From an uncultured Collinsella sp. (GTDB taxonomy: Bacteria > Actinomycetota > Coriobacteriia > Coriobacteriales > Coriobacteriaceae), in NCBI GenBank assembly GCA_900541795.1, contig UQLC01000014.1, forward strand, positions 1 through 59,410: 59,410 nt of DNA, given 5' to 3'. The position numbers were made by a program, and so were the translations under genes. Shown in pieces: positions 33,759 through 41,669 of this stretch. The notes beneath the pieces were generated by a model, which saw only the letters and a list, made by a program, of their open reading frames with translations, was not told the DNA's origin and searched no databases. The number at the start of each line of letters is the position of its first letter. The first letter of the stretch is position 1.

Positions 33759-35276
33759 ATGTCGAGTCCGACACAAGAGAAGCTAACTCTGATGCGCTAT
33801 ATAGAGTTGCTCGAGGAAGATGACCTTGTTGTTTCCAGACCGAGCGCTTCGTGCGACCAGCGCATTGAGTTTGCGACTGACGACTCGCGCCAGGTGCGTC
33901 CGGGCACGTTGTTTGTCTGCAAGGGCCGCGCGTTTAAGCGCGAGTACCTGCTTTCGGCAATCGCCGATGGCGCCGTGGCCTACGTTTCCGAGGTCGATTA
34001 CGATGTTGATCTTCCCGCGGTGATTGTGAGTGATATTCGTCGCACGCTCGCCGTGGTGGCAGATGCCTTTTATGGGCACCCGTCGGGTAAGGTGAAGGTC
34101 TGCGCCTTTACAGGCACCAAGGGAAAGTCGACCTGTAGCTTTTATCTGCGCGGCATTCTCGCCAACGAGGCCAAGCTTACGGGCTGTCATCGGCCCGCTC
34201 TTAATACGGGCATTGAGTTCGACGACGGCATCGAGGCAGGCCCTTCCAAGCTGACAACCCCCGAATCCTTCCTGCTGCAGTCTCGCATCGCGCATGCTGC
34301 GGAGGCGGGTGCCCCGTGGCTGGTTATGGAGGCATCGAGCCAGGGCCTCAAATACGAGCGCACGGGCAAGATCGCCTTTGAAGTCGGCGCCTTTACCAAT
34401 ATCGGCGAGGATCACATTTCGCCGATTGAGCATCCGACGCTCGAGGATTACTTTGCCAGCAAGCTCAAAATCTTCTCGCAGAGCCGTTTTGCCGTGGTCA
34501 ATCTCGATATGGATAAGGTCGATCGTGTGCTCGAGGCGGCATCTCGTTGCGAACGTACGGTGACGTTCTCCTTGACCGACGAGCGTGCCGACGTGTTTGC
34601 GCTGGCGATTCGTAATGGCGACTGCGGCGTGGTGGCAACGGTGCGCACGCCCCGCTTTACGCGCGACATTGTGATTCCCACGCCGGTTAAGTTCAATGTG
34701 TCCAACGCGCTTGCCGCTATTGCCTGCGCCGAGGCCCTGGGCATTTCTGAAGAGGGTATCGTCCATGGCTTTGAGGGCGTCTTCGTTCCCGGCCGCATGG
34801 AGCTCTATCCGTCCGTATCGGGCAAAATCTTGGGTATCGTCGATTTTGCACATAACGGCATGAGCCTCGAGACACTCCTGCGCGACTTGCGCGAGAACTA
34901 TCCCGAGCGCGAGCTGGCGGTTGTATTTGGCGCTACGGGTGGTAAGGGTGTCGATCGACGCACCACGATGGGCATCGCCGCTGGCAAGTATGCCGACCGA
35001 ATCGTGATTACCGAGGATGACCCCGGCCCCGAGGATGTCGAGGATATTTGCGCCGAGATCGCGCGCAACGTTCAGGCGCAGGGAAATGATAACTGGCAAA
35101 TCGTGACTGATCGCGTTGCCGCTATCGAGACTGCCGTGCGTGAGACCGTCCGTCCTGCCGTGGTCATCGTGACCGGTAAGGGCGAGGAAGAGCGTATGCT
35201 GCGCAAGAACGGACCCGAGCCTTGTGAGCGCGATGGTTCGATTCTCAAGCGCACCCTTGCGGCGTACGACGCCTAA
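33759..35276 (+). CDS. murE: MurE-type UDP-N-acetylmuramyl-tripeptide synthetase
   Basis: A 505-residue cytoplasmic Mur ligase. The N-terminal FATDDSRQVRPGTLFVCKG binds the UDP-sugar, CAFTGTKGKSTCSFYL is the ATP loop, MEASSQGL and FTNIGEDHISPIEHPTLEDY are conserved, and the C-terminal domain carries VFGATGGKGVDRR. The site that selects the third amino acid reads EDDPGPEDVE instead of the DNPR of diaminopimelate enzymes, so a different diamino acid (Lys or Orn) is likely; this is inference. The ATG at 33759 has GAGAGAGG upstream. A second MurE may exist in a division-cell-wall cluster elsewhere. Confidence 0.88.
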   Translation: MSSPTQEKLTLMRYIELLEEDDLVVSRPSASCDQRIEFATDDSRQVRPGTLFVCKGRAFKREYLLSAIADGAVAYVSEVDYDVDLPAVIVSDIRRTLAVVADAFYGHPSGKVKVCAFTGTKGKSTCSFYLRGILANEAKLTGCHRPALNTGIEFDDGIEAGPSKLTTPESFLLQSRIAHAAEAGAPWLVMEASSQGLKYERTGKIAFEVGAFTNIGEDHISPIEHPTLEDYFASKLKIFSQSRFAVVNLDMDKVDRVLEAASRCERTVTFSLTDERADVFALAIRNGDCGVVATVRTPRFTRDIVIPTPVKFNVSNALAAIACAEALGISEEGIVHGFEGVFVPGRMELYPSVSGKILGIVDFAHNGMSLETLLRDLRENYPERELAVVFGATGGKGVDRRTTMGIAAGKYADRIVITEDDPGPEDVEDICAEIARNVQAQGNDNWQIVTDRVAAIETAVRETVRPAVVIVTGKGEEERMLRKNGPEPCERDGSILKRTLAAYDA

Positions 35277-35310
35277 GACCAGAAGCCCCTTCTACGTAAA
35301 CGGAGTAACC

Positions 35311-36222
35311 ATGTCCCACAATACCCTGCCGACCGTTGCCGAGCTTTCGGGCGAGATGCGCGAGCGCTTGGCCAAGGTCAAATACGTCTTTACCGACCTG
35401 GATGCCACGATGCTCGCACCCGGCTCGTGCGTGCTACGCGACAACGACGGCAACCCCTCGACCAAACTCGTCGAGGCCGTCGTGGCGCTCGCTCGCGCTG
35501 GTATTCAGGTGGTTCCCACCTCGGGCCGCAACCGTACCATGATCCACGAGGACGCGCGCGTGCTCGGTCTCAACTCCTACATCGGCGAGATGGGCGGCCT
35601 GGTCATGTACGACCTCAAAGCCAACGATTGGGAGTATCTGACCGGCGACATGCCCTACGACTCCTCTTGCGGCCTCACGCCGCACCAGGTGATCGAGCAG
35701 ACCGGCGTGTGCGAGAAGATCCTTGCCCGCTGGCCGCACAAGATCGAGTACCACAACGACATGTCGACCGGCTACAAGTACCGTGAGGTCACCGTCGGCA
35801 TGCGCGGCGATGTGCCCGACGATGAGGTCCAGGCCATCCTGGACGAGGCCGGCTGCGGTCTGGTCTGGGCTTGCAACGGCCATCTGACGCACCTGTCCAA
35901 GCCGACGACGCTCGAGCTTAATCGCGTCGAGGACGGTCGCGCCTTCAACATCAATCCGGCGGGTCTTAACAAAGGCGTTGCCATTGCGCGCTTCTGCGAG
36001 CACCTGGGGATCGAGCGCGAGGAGACGCTTGCGCTCGGCGACTCCGAGTCCGACTTCTACATGGCCGACCATGTTGGCATGTTCTGCCTGGTCGAGAACG
36101 GTCTGACGAGCGCCGGTGCCCCGGAGTTCTTGGACGCCTGCGACAATGCCTATATTACGCGCGGCAAGATTGTCGACGGTTGGGTGGCAACGGCCGAGCT
36201 GCTGGTCGCAGCCCGTTCGTAG
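35311..36222 (+). CDS. HAD-superfamily phosphatase (Cof/subclass IIB type)
   Basis: A 303-residue protein with the HAD nucleophile motif VFTDLDATML near residue 35, motif II in VVPTSGRN, the motif III Lys in PAGLNKGVAI and motif IV LGDSESDFYMAD. The cap between motifs II and III is of the C2 type. Members dephosphorylate sugar phosphates, flavin mononucleotide or similar; the substrate here is unknown. The ATG at 35311 follows CGGAG, 34 nt after the Mur ligase gene, and murI follows, so a cell-wall-related operon is plausible. Confidence 0.87.
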   Translation: MSHNTLPTVAELSGEMRERLAKVKYVFTDLDATMLAPGSCVLRDNDGNPSTKLVEAVVALARAGIQVVPTSGRNRTMIHEDARVLGLNSYIGEMGGLVMYDLKANDWEYLTGDMPYDSSCGLTPHQVIEQTGVCEKILARWPHKIEYHNDMSTGYKYREVTVGMRGDVPDDEVQAILDEAGCGLVWACNGHLTHLSKPTTLELNRVEDGRAFNINPAGLNKGVAIARFCEHLGIEREETLALGDSESDFYMADHVGMFCLVENGLTSAGAPEFLDACDNAYITRGKIVDGWVATAELLVAARS

Positions 36223-36273
36223 CGCGACGCATCACGATTGGTCGCATTTTTCGAGAGAGAATCTGGTGAGGTA

Positions 36274-37158
36274 ATGTCCGATATCGATAATATGGCCGGG
36301 GACACGCGTCCGATCGGCGTGTTCGACTCGGGCCTGGGCGGCTTGACGGTCGCGCGCGCGATTGCGACGGCGTTGCCGCACGAGTCCGTCTACTACTTCG
36401 GCGACACCAAGCGCTGCCCCTACGGCACCCGCACCGAGGACGAGGTGCGCTCGTTTGCGCTGCAGGCGGGCCGTTGGCTGTCGAAGCACGACGTCAAGAT
36501 CATGGTCATCGCCTGCAATACGGCGACCGCTGCGGCCTTGCGTTTGGCCCAGCAGGTGCTCGACGTCCCCGTCATCGGTGTGATTGCACCGGGCGCACGC
36601 GCGGCAATCAACAGCACCCGCACGCGCCGGGTGGGCGTGCTCGCCACCAACCTCACCATTCGCTCAGGCGCTTACACGCGTGCCATTCAGGACCTGGATG
36701 CCGGCGTCGACGTATACGGCTGCCCTGCCTCGAGCTTTGTCGAGGTCGTTGAGCACGAGCTCGCCTCGGGCGCACATCTGCAAGAGCAGTGGCTCGAGAA
36801 CGAGGACATCTTTGATACGCCTGCCGTACGCGCGCTGGTCGGTGCCACGGTTGAACCGCTGCGCGACCACGGCATCGATACCGTGGTGCTCGGCTGCACG
36901 CATTTTCCGCTGCTCGTGGGGCCTATTCGCCATGCGCTGGGTCCCGGAGTGCGCGTGGTGAGCTCCGCCGAGGAGACCACGCGTGAGTTGACCGATATTC
37001 TCACGCGCCGCGAGCAGCTGGCGGGCGACGCAGCCGAGCCGCAGCATCGTTTTGCAACGACGTCCGATAACATTGCCGAGTTTGCGGTGGCGGGCAGTTT
37101 TATCTTTGGCCAGCCGCTCAAGAGCATTGAGCATATCGATATCGACGAACTGAAATAG
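36274..37158 (+). CDS. murI: Glutamate racemase
   Basis: A 294-residue cofactor-independent racemase supplying D-glutamate for peptidoglycan. IGVFDSGLGGLTVARAI, YFGDTKRCPYGTRT, the first catalytic Cys in VIACNTATAAALR and the second in VVLGCTHFPLL are all present. I start at the ATG at 36274 behind GTGAGG; an earlier ATG at 36238 lacks a ribosome site. The length is slightly above normal because of a charged C-terminal tail. Confidence 0.95.
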   Translation: MSDIDNMAGDTRPIGVFDSGLGGLTVARAIATALPHESVYYFGDTKRCPYGTRTEDEVRSFALQAGRWLSKHDVKIMVIACNTATAAALRLAQQVLDVPVIGVIAPGARAAINSTRTRRVGVLATNLTIRSGAYTRAIQDLDAGVDVYGCPASSFVEVVEHELASGAHLQEQWLENEDIFDTPAVRALVGATVEPLRDHGIDTVVLGCTHFPLLVGPIRHALGPGVRVVSSAEETTRELTDILTRREQLAGDAAEPQHRFATTSDNIAEFAVAGSFIFGQPLKSIEHIDIDELK

Positions 37159-37213
37159 ATACAAGGTCACCGACCAAAGGCTCACGTTCACCTTTTGCCG
37201 AAAGGATTTTTCC

Positions 37214-37939
37214 ATGGAGTATATGCAGGTCAATCGCGCCAACGGCCGCGCCGCCGATGAGCTGCGCCCCATCAAGCTTACTCGCGGCGTCATGAAACAC
37301 GCCCACGGTTCGTGCCTGGCCGAGTTTGGCGATACTCACGTGCTGTGCGCCGCCACCATCGAGGAGGGCGTGCCGGGCTGGCGCAAGGGCGCCAAGGCCG
37401 GTTGGGTAACGGCGGAGTACGCCATGCTGCCGGCATCGACCGGCAAGCGCTGCAAGCGCGAGCATGCCAACCGTAAGGGCCGCTCCATGGAGATCGAGCG
37501 CCTCATCGGTCGCAGCCTGCGTACCGTCGTCAACATGAAGGCACTCGGCGAGTACACCGTTACCGTCGACTGCGACGTGATTCAGGCAGACGGCGGCACA
37601 CGAACGGCGAGCATTACCGGAGCCTGGGTGGCACTGCACGACGCCCTTGCCATGTGGGTCGAGGCGGGTAAGCTCGAGCGCATCCCGCTCACGGGCCAGG
37701 TCGCCGCGATTTCCATGGGCGTTGTCGACGGCAACACCCTGCTCGACCTGGATTATTCCGAGGACAGTCACGCCGAGGTCGACATGAACCTTGTCGCCAC
37801 CGATACCGGTGAGATGATCGAGCTCCAGGGTACTGGCGAGCAGGCACCCTTCGACCGCAAGCGCCTCAATTCCCTGCTCGATTTGGGCGACAAGGGCATT
37901 GCCGAGCTCATCGAGCTCCAGCGCCAAGTCCTCGCCTAA
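37214..37939 (+). CDS. rph: Ribonuclease PH
   Basis: A 241-residue phosphorolytic 3'-5' exoribonuclease that trims tRNA 3' ends. DELRPIKLTRGVMKHAHGSC, MLPASTGKRCKRE and the phosphate-site block GRSMEIERLIGRSLRTVV are conserved. The length is typical, and no frameshift like the one in some E. coli K-12 strains is present. The ATG at 37214 follows GAAAGGA. It sits between murI and rdgB; rph next to rdgB is a common arrangement. Its stop codon is followed immediately by a post-stop palindrome. Confidence 0.95.
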   Translation: MEYMQVNRANGRAADELRPIKLTRGVMKHAHGSCLAEFGDTHVLCAATIEEGVPGWRKGAKAGWVTAEYAMLPASTGKRCKREHANRKGRSMEIERLIGRSLRTVVNMKALGEYTVTVDCDVIQADGGTRTASITGAWVALHDALAMWVEAGKLERIPLTGQVAAISMGVVDGNTLLDLDYSEDSHAEVDMNLVATDTGEMIELQGTGEQAPFDRKRLNSLLDLGDKGIAELIELQRQVLA

Positions 37940-37989
37940 CCTGCCAAAAAGGGACAGGTTTATTTTGGCAGGTTTTATCTGCGGAAACG
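37940..37989 (+). repeat. Post-stop palindrome, copy 4
   Basis: CCTGCCAAAA and TTTTGGCAGG are perfect 10-bp arms around AGGGACAGGTTTA. It begins on the base after the rph stop codon. The 17 nt that follow match the same position in copy 3. Confidence 0.85.
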
Positions 37990-38081
37990 CCGATAGATAA
38001 GGTTGATGCCACATGAAAGGGGAGACGCCGAAGGGCCAGTCCCTTTTACGTGACTTTGCTATACGGACAAGGAGACCACTC

Positions 38082-38723
38082 ATGGCACTTGAGAAGATCG
38101 ACATCGACACCCTCGACCCGGCGGCGACCATCGTCGTGGCAACGGGCAACGCCCACAAGCTCACCGAGATCGAGGCCATTTTGGGCAAGGTTATGCCCGA
38201 GGTTCGCTTTGTGGCGCTCGGTCAGCTGGGCGATTTTGAGGACCCCGAGGAAAACGGCACGACGTTTTTGGAGAACGCCATCATCAAGGCGCAGGCTGCC
38301 GTCGAAGAGACGGGGCTCATGGCCATTGCCGACGATTCGGGCCTGGTCGTCGACGCGCTGGACGGTGAGCCCGGTGTATATAGCGCGCGCTACGCGGGCG
38401 TTCACGGCGACGATGCCGCCAACAATGCCAAGCTCCTCGTTAACCTGGAAGGCGTGGCCGACGAGGACCGCACTGCGCGCTTTATGAGCGTCGTCGCGCT
38501 CATCGACACGGACGGTTTGGTCACCTATGGTGAGGGTGCCTGCGAGGGCGTTATCGCACACGAGGGCCGCGGCGATCACGGCTTTGGCTACGACCCGCTG
38601 TTCCTGCCGGTCGACACGCCGGGCAAGACCATGGCCGAGCTGACGGCGGACGAGAAGAACGCCATCAGTCATCGTTTCCACGCGCTCGAGCACCTATCCG
38701 CCAAACTGACGGGCGAGGAGTAG
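38082..38723 (+). CDS. rdgB: dITP/XTP pyrophosphatase (RdgB/HAM1)
   Basis: A 213-residue housecleaning enzyme that hydrolyses ITP, dITP and XTP to monophosphates. VVATGNAHKLTEIEAIL, ENGTTFLENAIIKAQAA, IADDSGLVVDALDGEPGVYS with SARYAG, GFGYDPLFLP and ISHRFHALEHL are the expected motifs. The ATG at 38082 follows AAGGAG. It lies just upstream of dtd with a 3-nt gap, so the two quality-control genes are probably translated together. Confidence 0.95.
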   Translation: MALEKIDIDTLDPAATIVVATGNAHKLTEIEAILGKVMPEVRFVALGQLGDFEDPEENGTTFLENAIIKAQAAVEETGLMAIADDSGLVVDALDGEPGVYSARYAGVHGDDAANNAKLLVNLEGVADEDRTARFMSVVALIDTDGLVTYGEGACEGVIAHEGRGDHGFGYDPLFLPVDTPGKTMAELTADEKNAISHRFHALEHLSAKLTGEE

Positions 38724-38726
38724 GCC

Positions 38727-39173
38727 GTGCGTGCGGTGGTGCAGCGCGTGCTCAACGCCGGCGTGACGGTCGACGGCGAGTGCGTGGGCAAAATTGGGCG
38801 CGGCTATCTGGTGCTACTGGGCGTTGGCCACGACGACACGTGCGCCGAGGCCGATAAGCTGTGGGGCAAGCTCCGGGGCTTGCGCATTAACGAGGACGAG
38901 AACGGCAAGACCAACCTGGCACTTGCCGATGTCGACGGCGAGGTTCTCGTGGTGTCGCAGTTCACGCTGTTCGCCGATTGCCGTCACGGCCGCCGCCCAT
39001 CGTTTACGGATGCCGGCGCCCCCGATGTCGCCAACGAGCTCTACGAGTACTTCCTGACGCTTGTGCGCGAGGACGTCGAGCACGTAGCGCATGGCATCTT
39101 CGGCGCCGACATGAAGGTCGATCTCGTCAACGATGGCCCATTCACCATCGTCTTGGACACTGATAGTCTGTAA
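38727..39173 (+). CDS. dtd: D-aminoacyl-tRNA deacylase
   Basis: A 148-residue enzyme that removes D-amino acids mischarged on tRNA. MRAVVQRVLNAGVTVDGE, the active-site VSQFTLFADCRHGRRPSF and the cross-subunit NDGPFTIVLDT are conserved. The start is a GTG at 38727 with GAGGAG inside the end of rdgB. The stop codon is followed directly by a copy of the TAGTCAATTTGGGAC repeat. Confidence 0.94.
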   Translation: MRAVVQRVLNAGVTVDGECVGKIGRGYLVLLGVGHDDTCAEADKLWGKLRGLRINEDENGKTNLALADVDGEVLVVSQFTLFADCRHGRRPSFTDAGAPDVANELYEYFLTLVREDVEHVAHGIFGADMKVDLVNDGPFTIVLDTDSL

Positions 39174-39204
39174 GTAGTCAATTTGGGACCGGGCTTTTTT
39201 AGCT
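39174..39204 (+). repeat. Dispersed repeat TAGTCAATTTGGGAC, copy 2
   Basis: It begins on the base after the dtd stop codon with GTAGTCAATTTGGGACCGGG, followed by CTTTTTTAGCT. It matches the minus-strand copy at 5637-5667. The T-run may let it act as a terminator. Confidence 0.65.
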
Positions 39205-39206
39205 AC

Positions 39207-39236
39207 TTGCGTATGGCCACAACAGGGTGCTATAGT
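39207..39236 (+). promoter_or_regulatory. Promoter of the veg-ispE unit
   Basis: TTGCGT (-35) and TATAGT (-10) are separated by 18 nt. A small GGGG/CCCC hairpin with TTTTT (39258-39276) follows in the leader and could attenuate. Confidence 0.6.
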
Positions 39237-39303
39237 ATTAGAGTTTTGTCTATCTTAGGGGTATTATCCCCTTTTTGAATTGCACCTTCTGGAGGCCCTG
39301 TTC

Positions 39304-39600
39304 ATGGAAGAGATGGAAGTCAATCACGTCGACGACATCCACGAGAAGCTGACCGATATGGTGGGCGATCGCGTTAAGGTGAAGGCCAACATGGGCCGCA
39401 CCCGCGTCGTCGAGCGCATGGGCACCATCAAGAGCGTCCATCCGGCAGTCTTTATCGTCGAGGTCGACGAGCGCCGTGGCCGCAAGTCGCGTCAGTCCTA
39501 CCAGTATATTGATGTTCTCACCGGCCAGGTCGAGCTGTTCGACCCCGAGAGCGGCGAGCACATTTTTACCCCGCTCGGCAATCAGCTCGAGGAGCACTAG
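39304..39600 (+). CDS. veg: Veg-family protein (DUF1021)
   Basis: A 98-residue protein of the Veg family: VGDRVKVKANMGRTRVVERM is typical of its short beta-barrel, followed by GTIKSVHPAVFIVEV and SYQYIDVLTGQVELF. In Bacillus the family is linked to biofilm gene control, but its biochemical role is unclear. The ATG at 39304 has GGAGG 9 nt upstream. It stops 2 nt before ispE; veg close to ispE is a conserved arrangement also seen in Bacillus. Confidence 0.85.
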   Translation: MEEMEVNHVDDIHEKLTDMVGDRVKVKANMGRTRVVERMGTIKSVHPAVFIVEVDERRGRKSRQSYQYIDVLTGQVELFDPESGEHIFTPLGNQLEEH

Positions 39601-39602
39601 CG

Positions 39603-40499
39603 GTGACCGATTGGTCCCTGATCCTTTCCGCGCCGGCAAAGATCAACCTCTATCTGGGGGTTCATACCGAGCGTGACGACCGCGGCTACCATAAGGTCGA
39701 TTCCCTGATGGCAGCCGTCGGTCTTGTCGATACCGTGACGGTTACGCCGGCACAGGCGCTGACCGTCCAGACGATTCCGGCATCCGACTTTCCCATGCAA
39801 AAGAATACGGCGTATCGTGCGGCCGCTGCTATGGCCGAGCATTACGGTCGCGAAGCCAATGTCTGCATCACGATTAAGAAGCGCATCCCGCTGTGTGCCG
39901 GCCTGGGCGGTCCTTCGACGGATGCCGCGGCGGTCATTGTCGCCTTGGCAGAGAGTTGGGGTATCGACCGTGCCGACCCCGCGCTGGACAACATTGCGCG
40001 CGGCATTGGCGCCGACGTTCCCTTCTTTTTGCATGCCAGCCCTGCATTTTACGTGGGTGGGGGAGACGTGCTGGCAACCGAGTACCCCGCACTACCCGCG
40101 ACACCCGTCGTGCTGGTCAAGCCGCGCGAGGCAAGCGTTTCAACAATTGAAGCCTATCGACGTTTTGACGAGACCCCAGTGCCTGCGGACAAGCCCGGAG
40201 CGATCGCATCTGCCCTTCGCTCGGGAGACGCAGAGGCGGCCTACGCGCTCGTCCACAACAACCTGGGTGTCATTTCCGCGCAGATGGAGCCGCGGATTCA
40301 AACGGTGCTCGACTGGCTTCGTTCACAGGACGGTACCATTACCGCAAACGTGTGCGGTTCGGGTGCCTGCTCGTTTGCTCTCTGCGATACTGCCGCCACG
40401 GCAGTCAATCTTGCGGCAGCCGCTCAACAAAACGGCTGGTGGGCTTATGCAACGGAGCTCGTTTCCAACACGGTTCAAATCGACGCGCCAAAGAAATAA
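39603..40499 (+). CDS. ispE: 4-diphosphocytidyl-2-C-methyl-D-erythritol kinase
   Basis: A 298-residue GHMP kinase of the methylerythritol-phosphate route to isoprenoids. The N-terminal LSAPAKINLYLGVHTERDDR and GYHKVDSLMAAV are the substrate motifs. The ATP loop PLCAGLGGPSTDAAAVIVAL departs slightly from the usual GGGSSDAA. The start is a GTG at 39603, coupled to veg. The last part includes the third GHMP motif CGSGACSFAL. tRNA-Pro follows 49 nt downstream. Confidence 0.92.
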   Translation: MTDWSLILSAPAKINLYLGVHTERDDRGYHKVDSLMAAVGLVDTVTVTPAQALTVQTIPASDFPMQKNTAYRAAAAMAEHYGREANVCITIKKRIPLCAGLGGPSTDAAAVIVALAESWGIDRADPALDNIARGIGADVPFFLHASPAFYVGGGDVLATEYPALPATPVVLVKPREASVSTIEAYRRFDETPVPADKPGAIASALRSGDAEAAYALVHNNLGVISAQMEPRIQTVLDWLRSQDGTITANVCGSGACSFALCDTAATAVNLAAAAQQNGWWAYATELVSNTVQIDAPKK

Positions 40500-40530
40500 A
40501 AATTTCTCTAGCACGCGGCGAAAATCTTTG

Positions 40531-40536
40531 TTACTA
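40531..40536 (+). promoter_or_regulatory. Candidate -10 box of tRNA-Pro
   Basis: TACTAT lies 12 nt before the tRNA; the AT-rich DNA before it may hold the -35 box. Confidence 0.35.
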
Positions 40537-40548
40537 TAGTCGAGCTAA

Positions 40549-40625
40549 CGGGTTGTGGCTCAGTTTGGTAGAGCACTGCGTTCGGGACGCAGGGGTCGCT
40601 GGTTCAAATCCAGTCAACCCGACCA
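40549..40625 (+). tRNA. tRNA-Pro (anticodon CGG)
   Basis: The 77 nt include an encoded CCA. The acceptor CGGGTTG pairs with CAACCCG. The D arm is GCTC/GAGC, the anticodon stem CTGCG/CGCAG with loop TTCGGGA (CGG), and the T arm GCTGG-TTCAAAT-CCAGT. Confidence 0.96.
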
Positions 40626-40635
40626 GAGCATGAGG

Positions 40636-40664
40636 AGGGACCGCTTCTTGCGGTCCCTTTTTTT
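40636..40664 (+). terminator. Terminator of tRNA-Pro
   Basis: AGGGACCGC pairs with GCGGTCCCT around TTCTT, followed by seven Ts. Confidence 0.9.
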
Positions 40665-40737
40665 AGCTAGTGTTGTGATACCGCGATACCCGCGGTATAC
40701 TCATTCGAGCTTGTCTCGCTGTATTGTGGAGGTCTAC

Positions 40738-41013
40738 ATGTTTGGACTGAGGGCTCCTGAGCTCATCATTATTCTCGTCGTTGTCCTGATTATCTTCGGG
40801 CCCAAGAACCTGCCGAAGCTCGGCAAGTCCCTCGGCTCTACCGTCAAGAATATCCGTGAGGGTATGGAGGGCGACGATAAGGCCGAGACCAAGCAGGCCG
40901 AGGAGGTCGTGGTCGAGCAGTCCGAGGAGGACAAGGAGATCGCTGAGCTCGAGGCCAAGCTCGCTGCTGCCAAGAAGAAGCAGGCAGAGGACAGCGACGC
41001 GGACGCAGAGTAG
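40738..41013 (+). CDS. tatA: Twin-arginine translocase subunit TatA/TatE
   Basis: A 91-residue protein. One N-terminal membrane helix (ELIIILVVVLIIFG), the hinge FGPKNLPKLGKSLGS and an amphipathic helix are followed by a charged tail very rich in Glu, Lys and Ala. It forms the pore of the Tat system, which exports folded proteins. The ATG at 40738 follows GTGGAGG. No tatC or tatB is adjacent, so the rest of the system must be encoded elsewhere. A terminator closes the unit. Confidence 0.92.
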   Translation: MFGLRAPELIIILVVVLIIFGPKNLPKLGKSLGSTVKNIREGMEGDDKAETKQAEEVVVEQSEEDKEIAELEAKLAAAKKKQAEDSDADAE

Positions 41014-41038
41014 TCCCATCCCTTTGGGGTGAGCACCT

Positions 41039-41071
41039 GACCGGCTTGCCCGCAGGCTAGCCGGTCTTTTT
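41039..41071 (+). terminator. Terminator after tatA
   Basis: GACCGGC pairs with GCCGGTC, with an inner GCC/GGC, followed by TTTTTCG. Confidence 0.88.
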
Positions 41072-41119
41072 CGTTTTGTTGACAGTTGATTGTTTGATCA
41101 GAGTTGGGGAGATATCCGT

Positions 41120-41590
41120 ATGGACGCAAGCCAGATCGTACTGACCGCTGAGGGCCGCCAGAAGCTCGTCGAGGAGCTCGCTTGGCGTGAGGGCGATTAC
41201 GCCAAGGAGATCGTCGAGGACATCAAGGAAGCCCGCGCGTTCGGCGACCTTTCGGAGAACTCCGAGTACGACGCCGCTAAGGACAAGCAGGCCCAGAACG
41301 CCGCTCGTATTGCCGAGATCCAGGCCATCCTCGCCAACGCTCAGGTTGCTGCCACCACGGGCGACCTGACCGTCTCCATCGGTTCCACCGTTTCGCTGAT
41401 TGATCCCAACGGCGAGGTCATGGAAGTCACGCTCGTCGGTACCACCGAGACCAACTCGCTCGAGCACAAGATTTCCAACGAGTCTCCGGTCGGTCACGCC
41501 ATCATCGGTCACGGCGAGGGCGACTCCGTCGAGGTCGTTACGCCTTCCGGCAAGACTCGCGTCTACACCATCGCCAAGATCGCACGCTAG
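41120..41590 (+). CDS. greA: Transcription elongation factor GreA
   Basis: A 156-residue factor that rescues backtracked RNA polymerase by stimulating cleavage of the nascent RNA. The coiled-coil with the acidic tip is shown by ARAFGDLSENSEYDAAKDKQ. The C-terminal FKBP-like domain has SIGSTVSLIDPNGE and GHAIIGHGEGDSVEV. The ATG at 41120 follows GGGGAGA. It lies upstream of lysS, a conserved neighbour pair, but a terminator hairpin separates them. Confidence 0.95.
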   Translation: MDASQIVLTAEGRQKLVEELAWREGDYAKEIVEDIKEARAFGDLSENSEYDAAKDKQAQNAARIAEIQAILANAQVAATTGDLTVSIGSTVSLIDPNGEVMEVTLVGTTETNSLEHKISNESPVGHAIIGHGEGDSVEVVTPSGKTRVYTIAKIAR

Positions 41591-41618
41591 ACCACGGTCC
41601 CGCGTAAAGGTATGTTTT

Positions 41619-41657
41619 CGCTCCCTGGGACCGAATCCTGGGGAGCGTTTTAGTTTG
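41619..41657 (+). terminator. Terminator between greA and lysS
   Basis: CGCTCCC (41619-41625) pairs with GGGAGCG (41641-41647), followed by TTTTAGTTT. The lysS start is 13 nt later, so partial read-through or a promoter inside greA must feed lysS. Confidence 0.65.
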
Positions 41658-41669
41658 AGGAGCTAACTT

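Noticed and set aside
37214..37939. Possible inactivating frameshift in rph, as in some E. coli K-12 strains
   Set aside because: The frame is intact to a normal C-terminus.
41591..41669. Possible T-box or other leader regulation of lysS
   Set aside because: No specifier loop or T-box core is visible; only a simple terminator hairpin is present.
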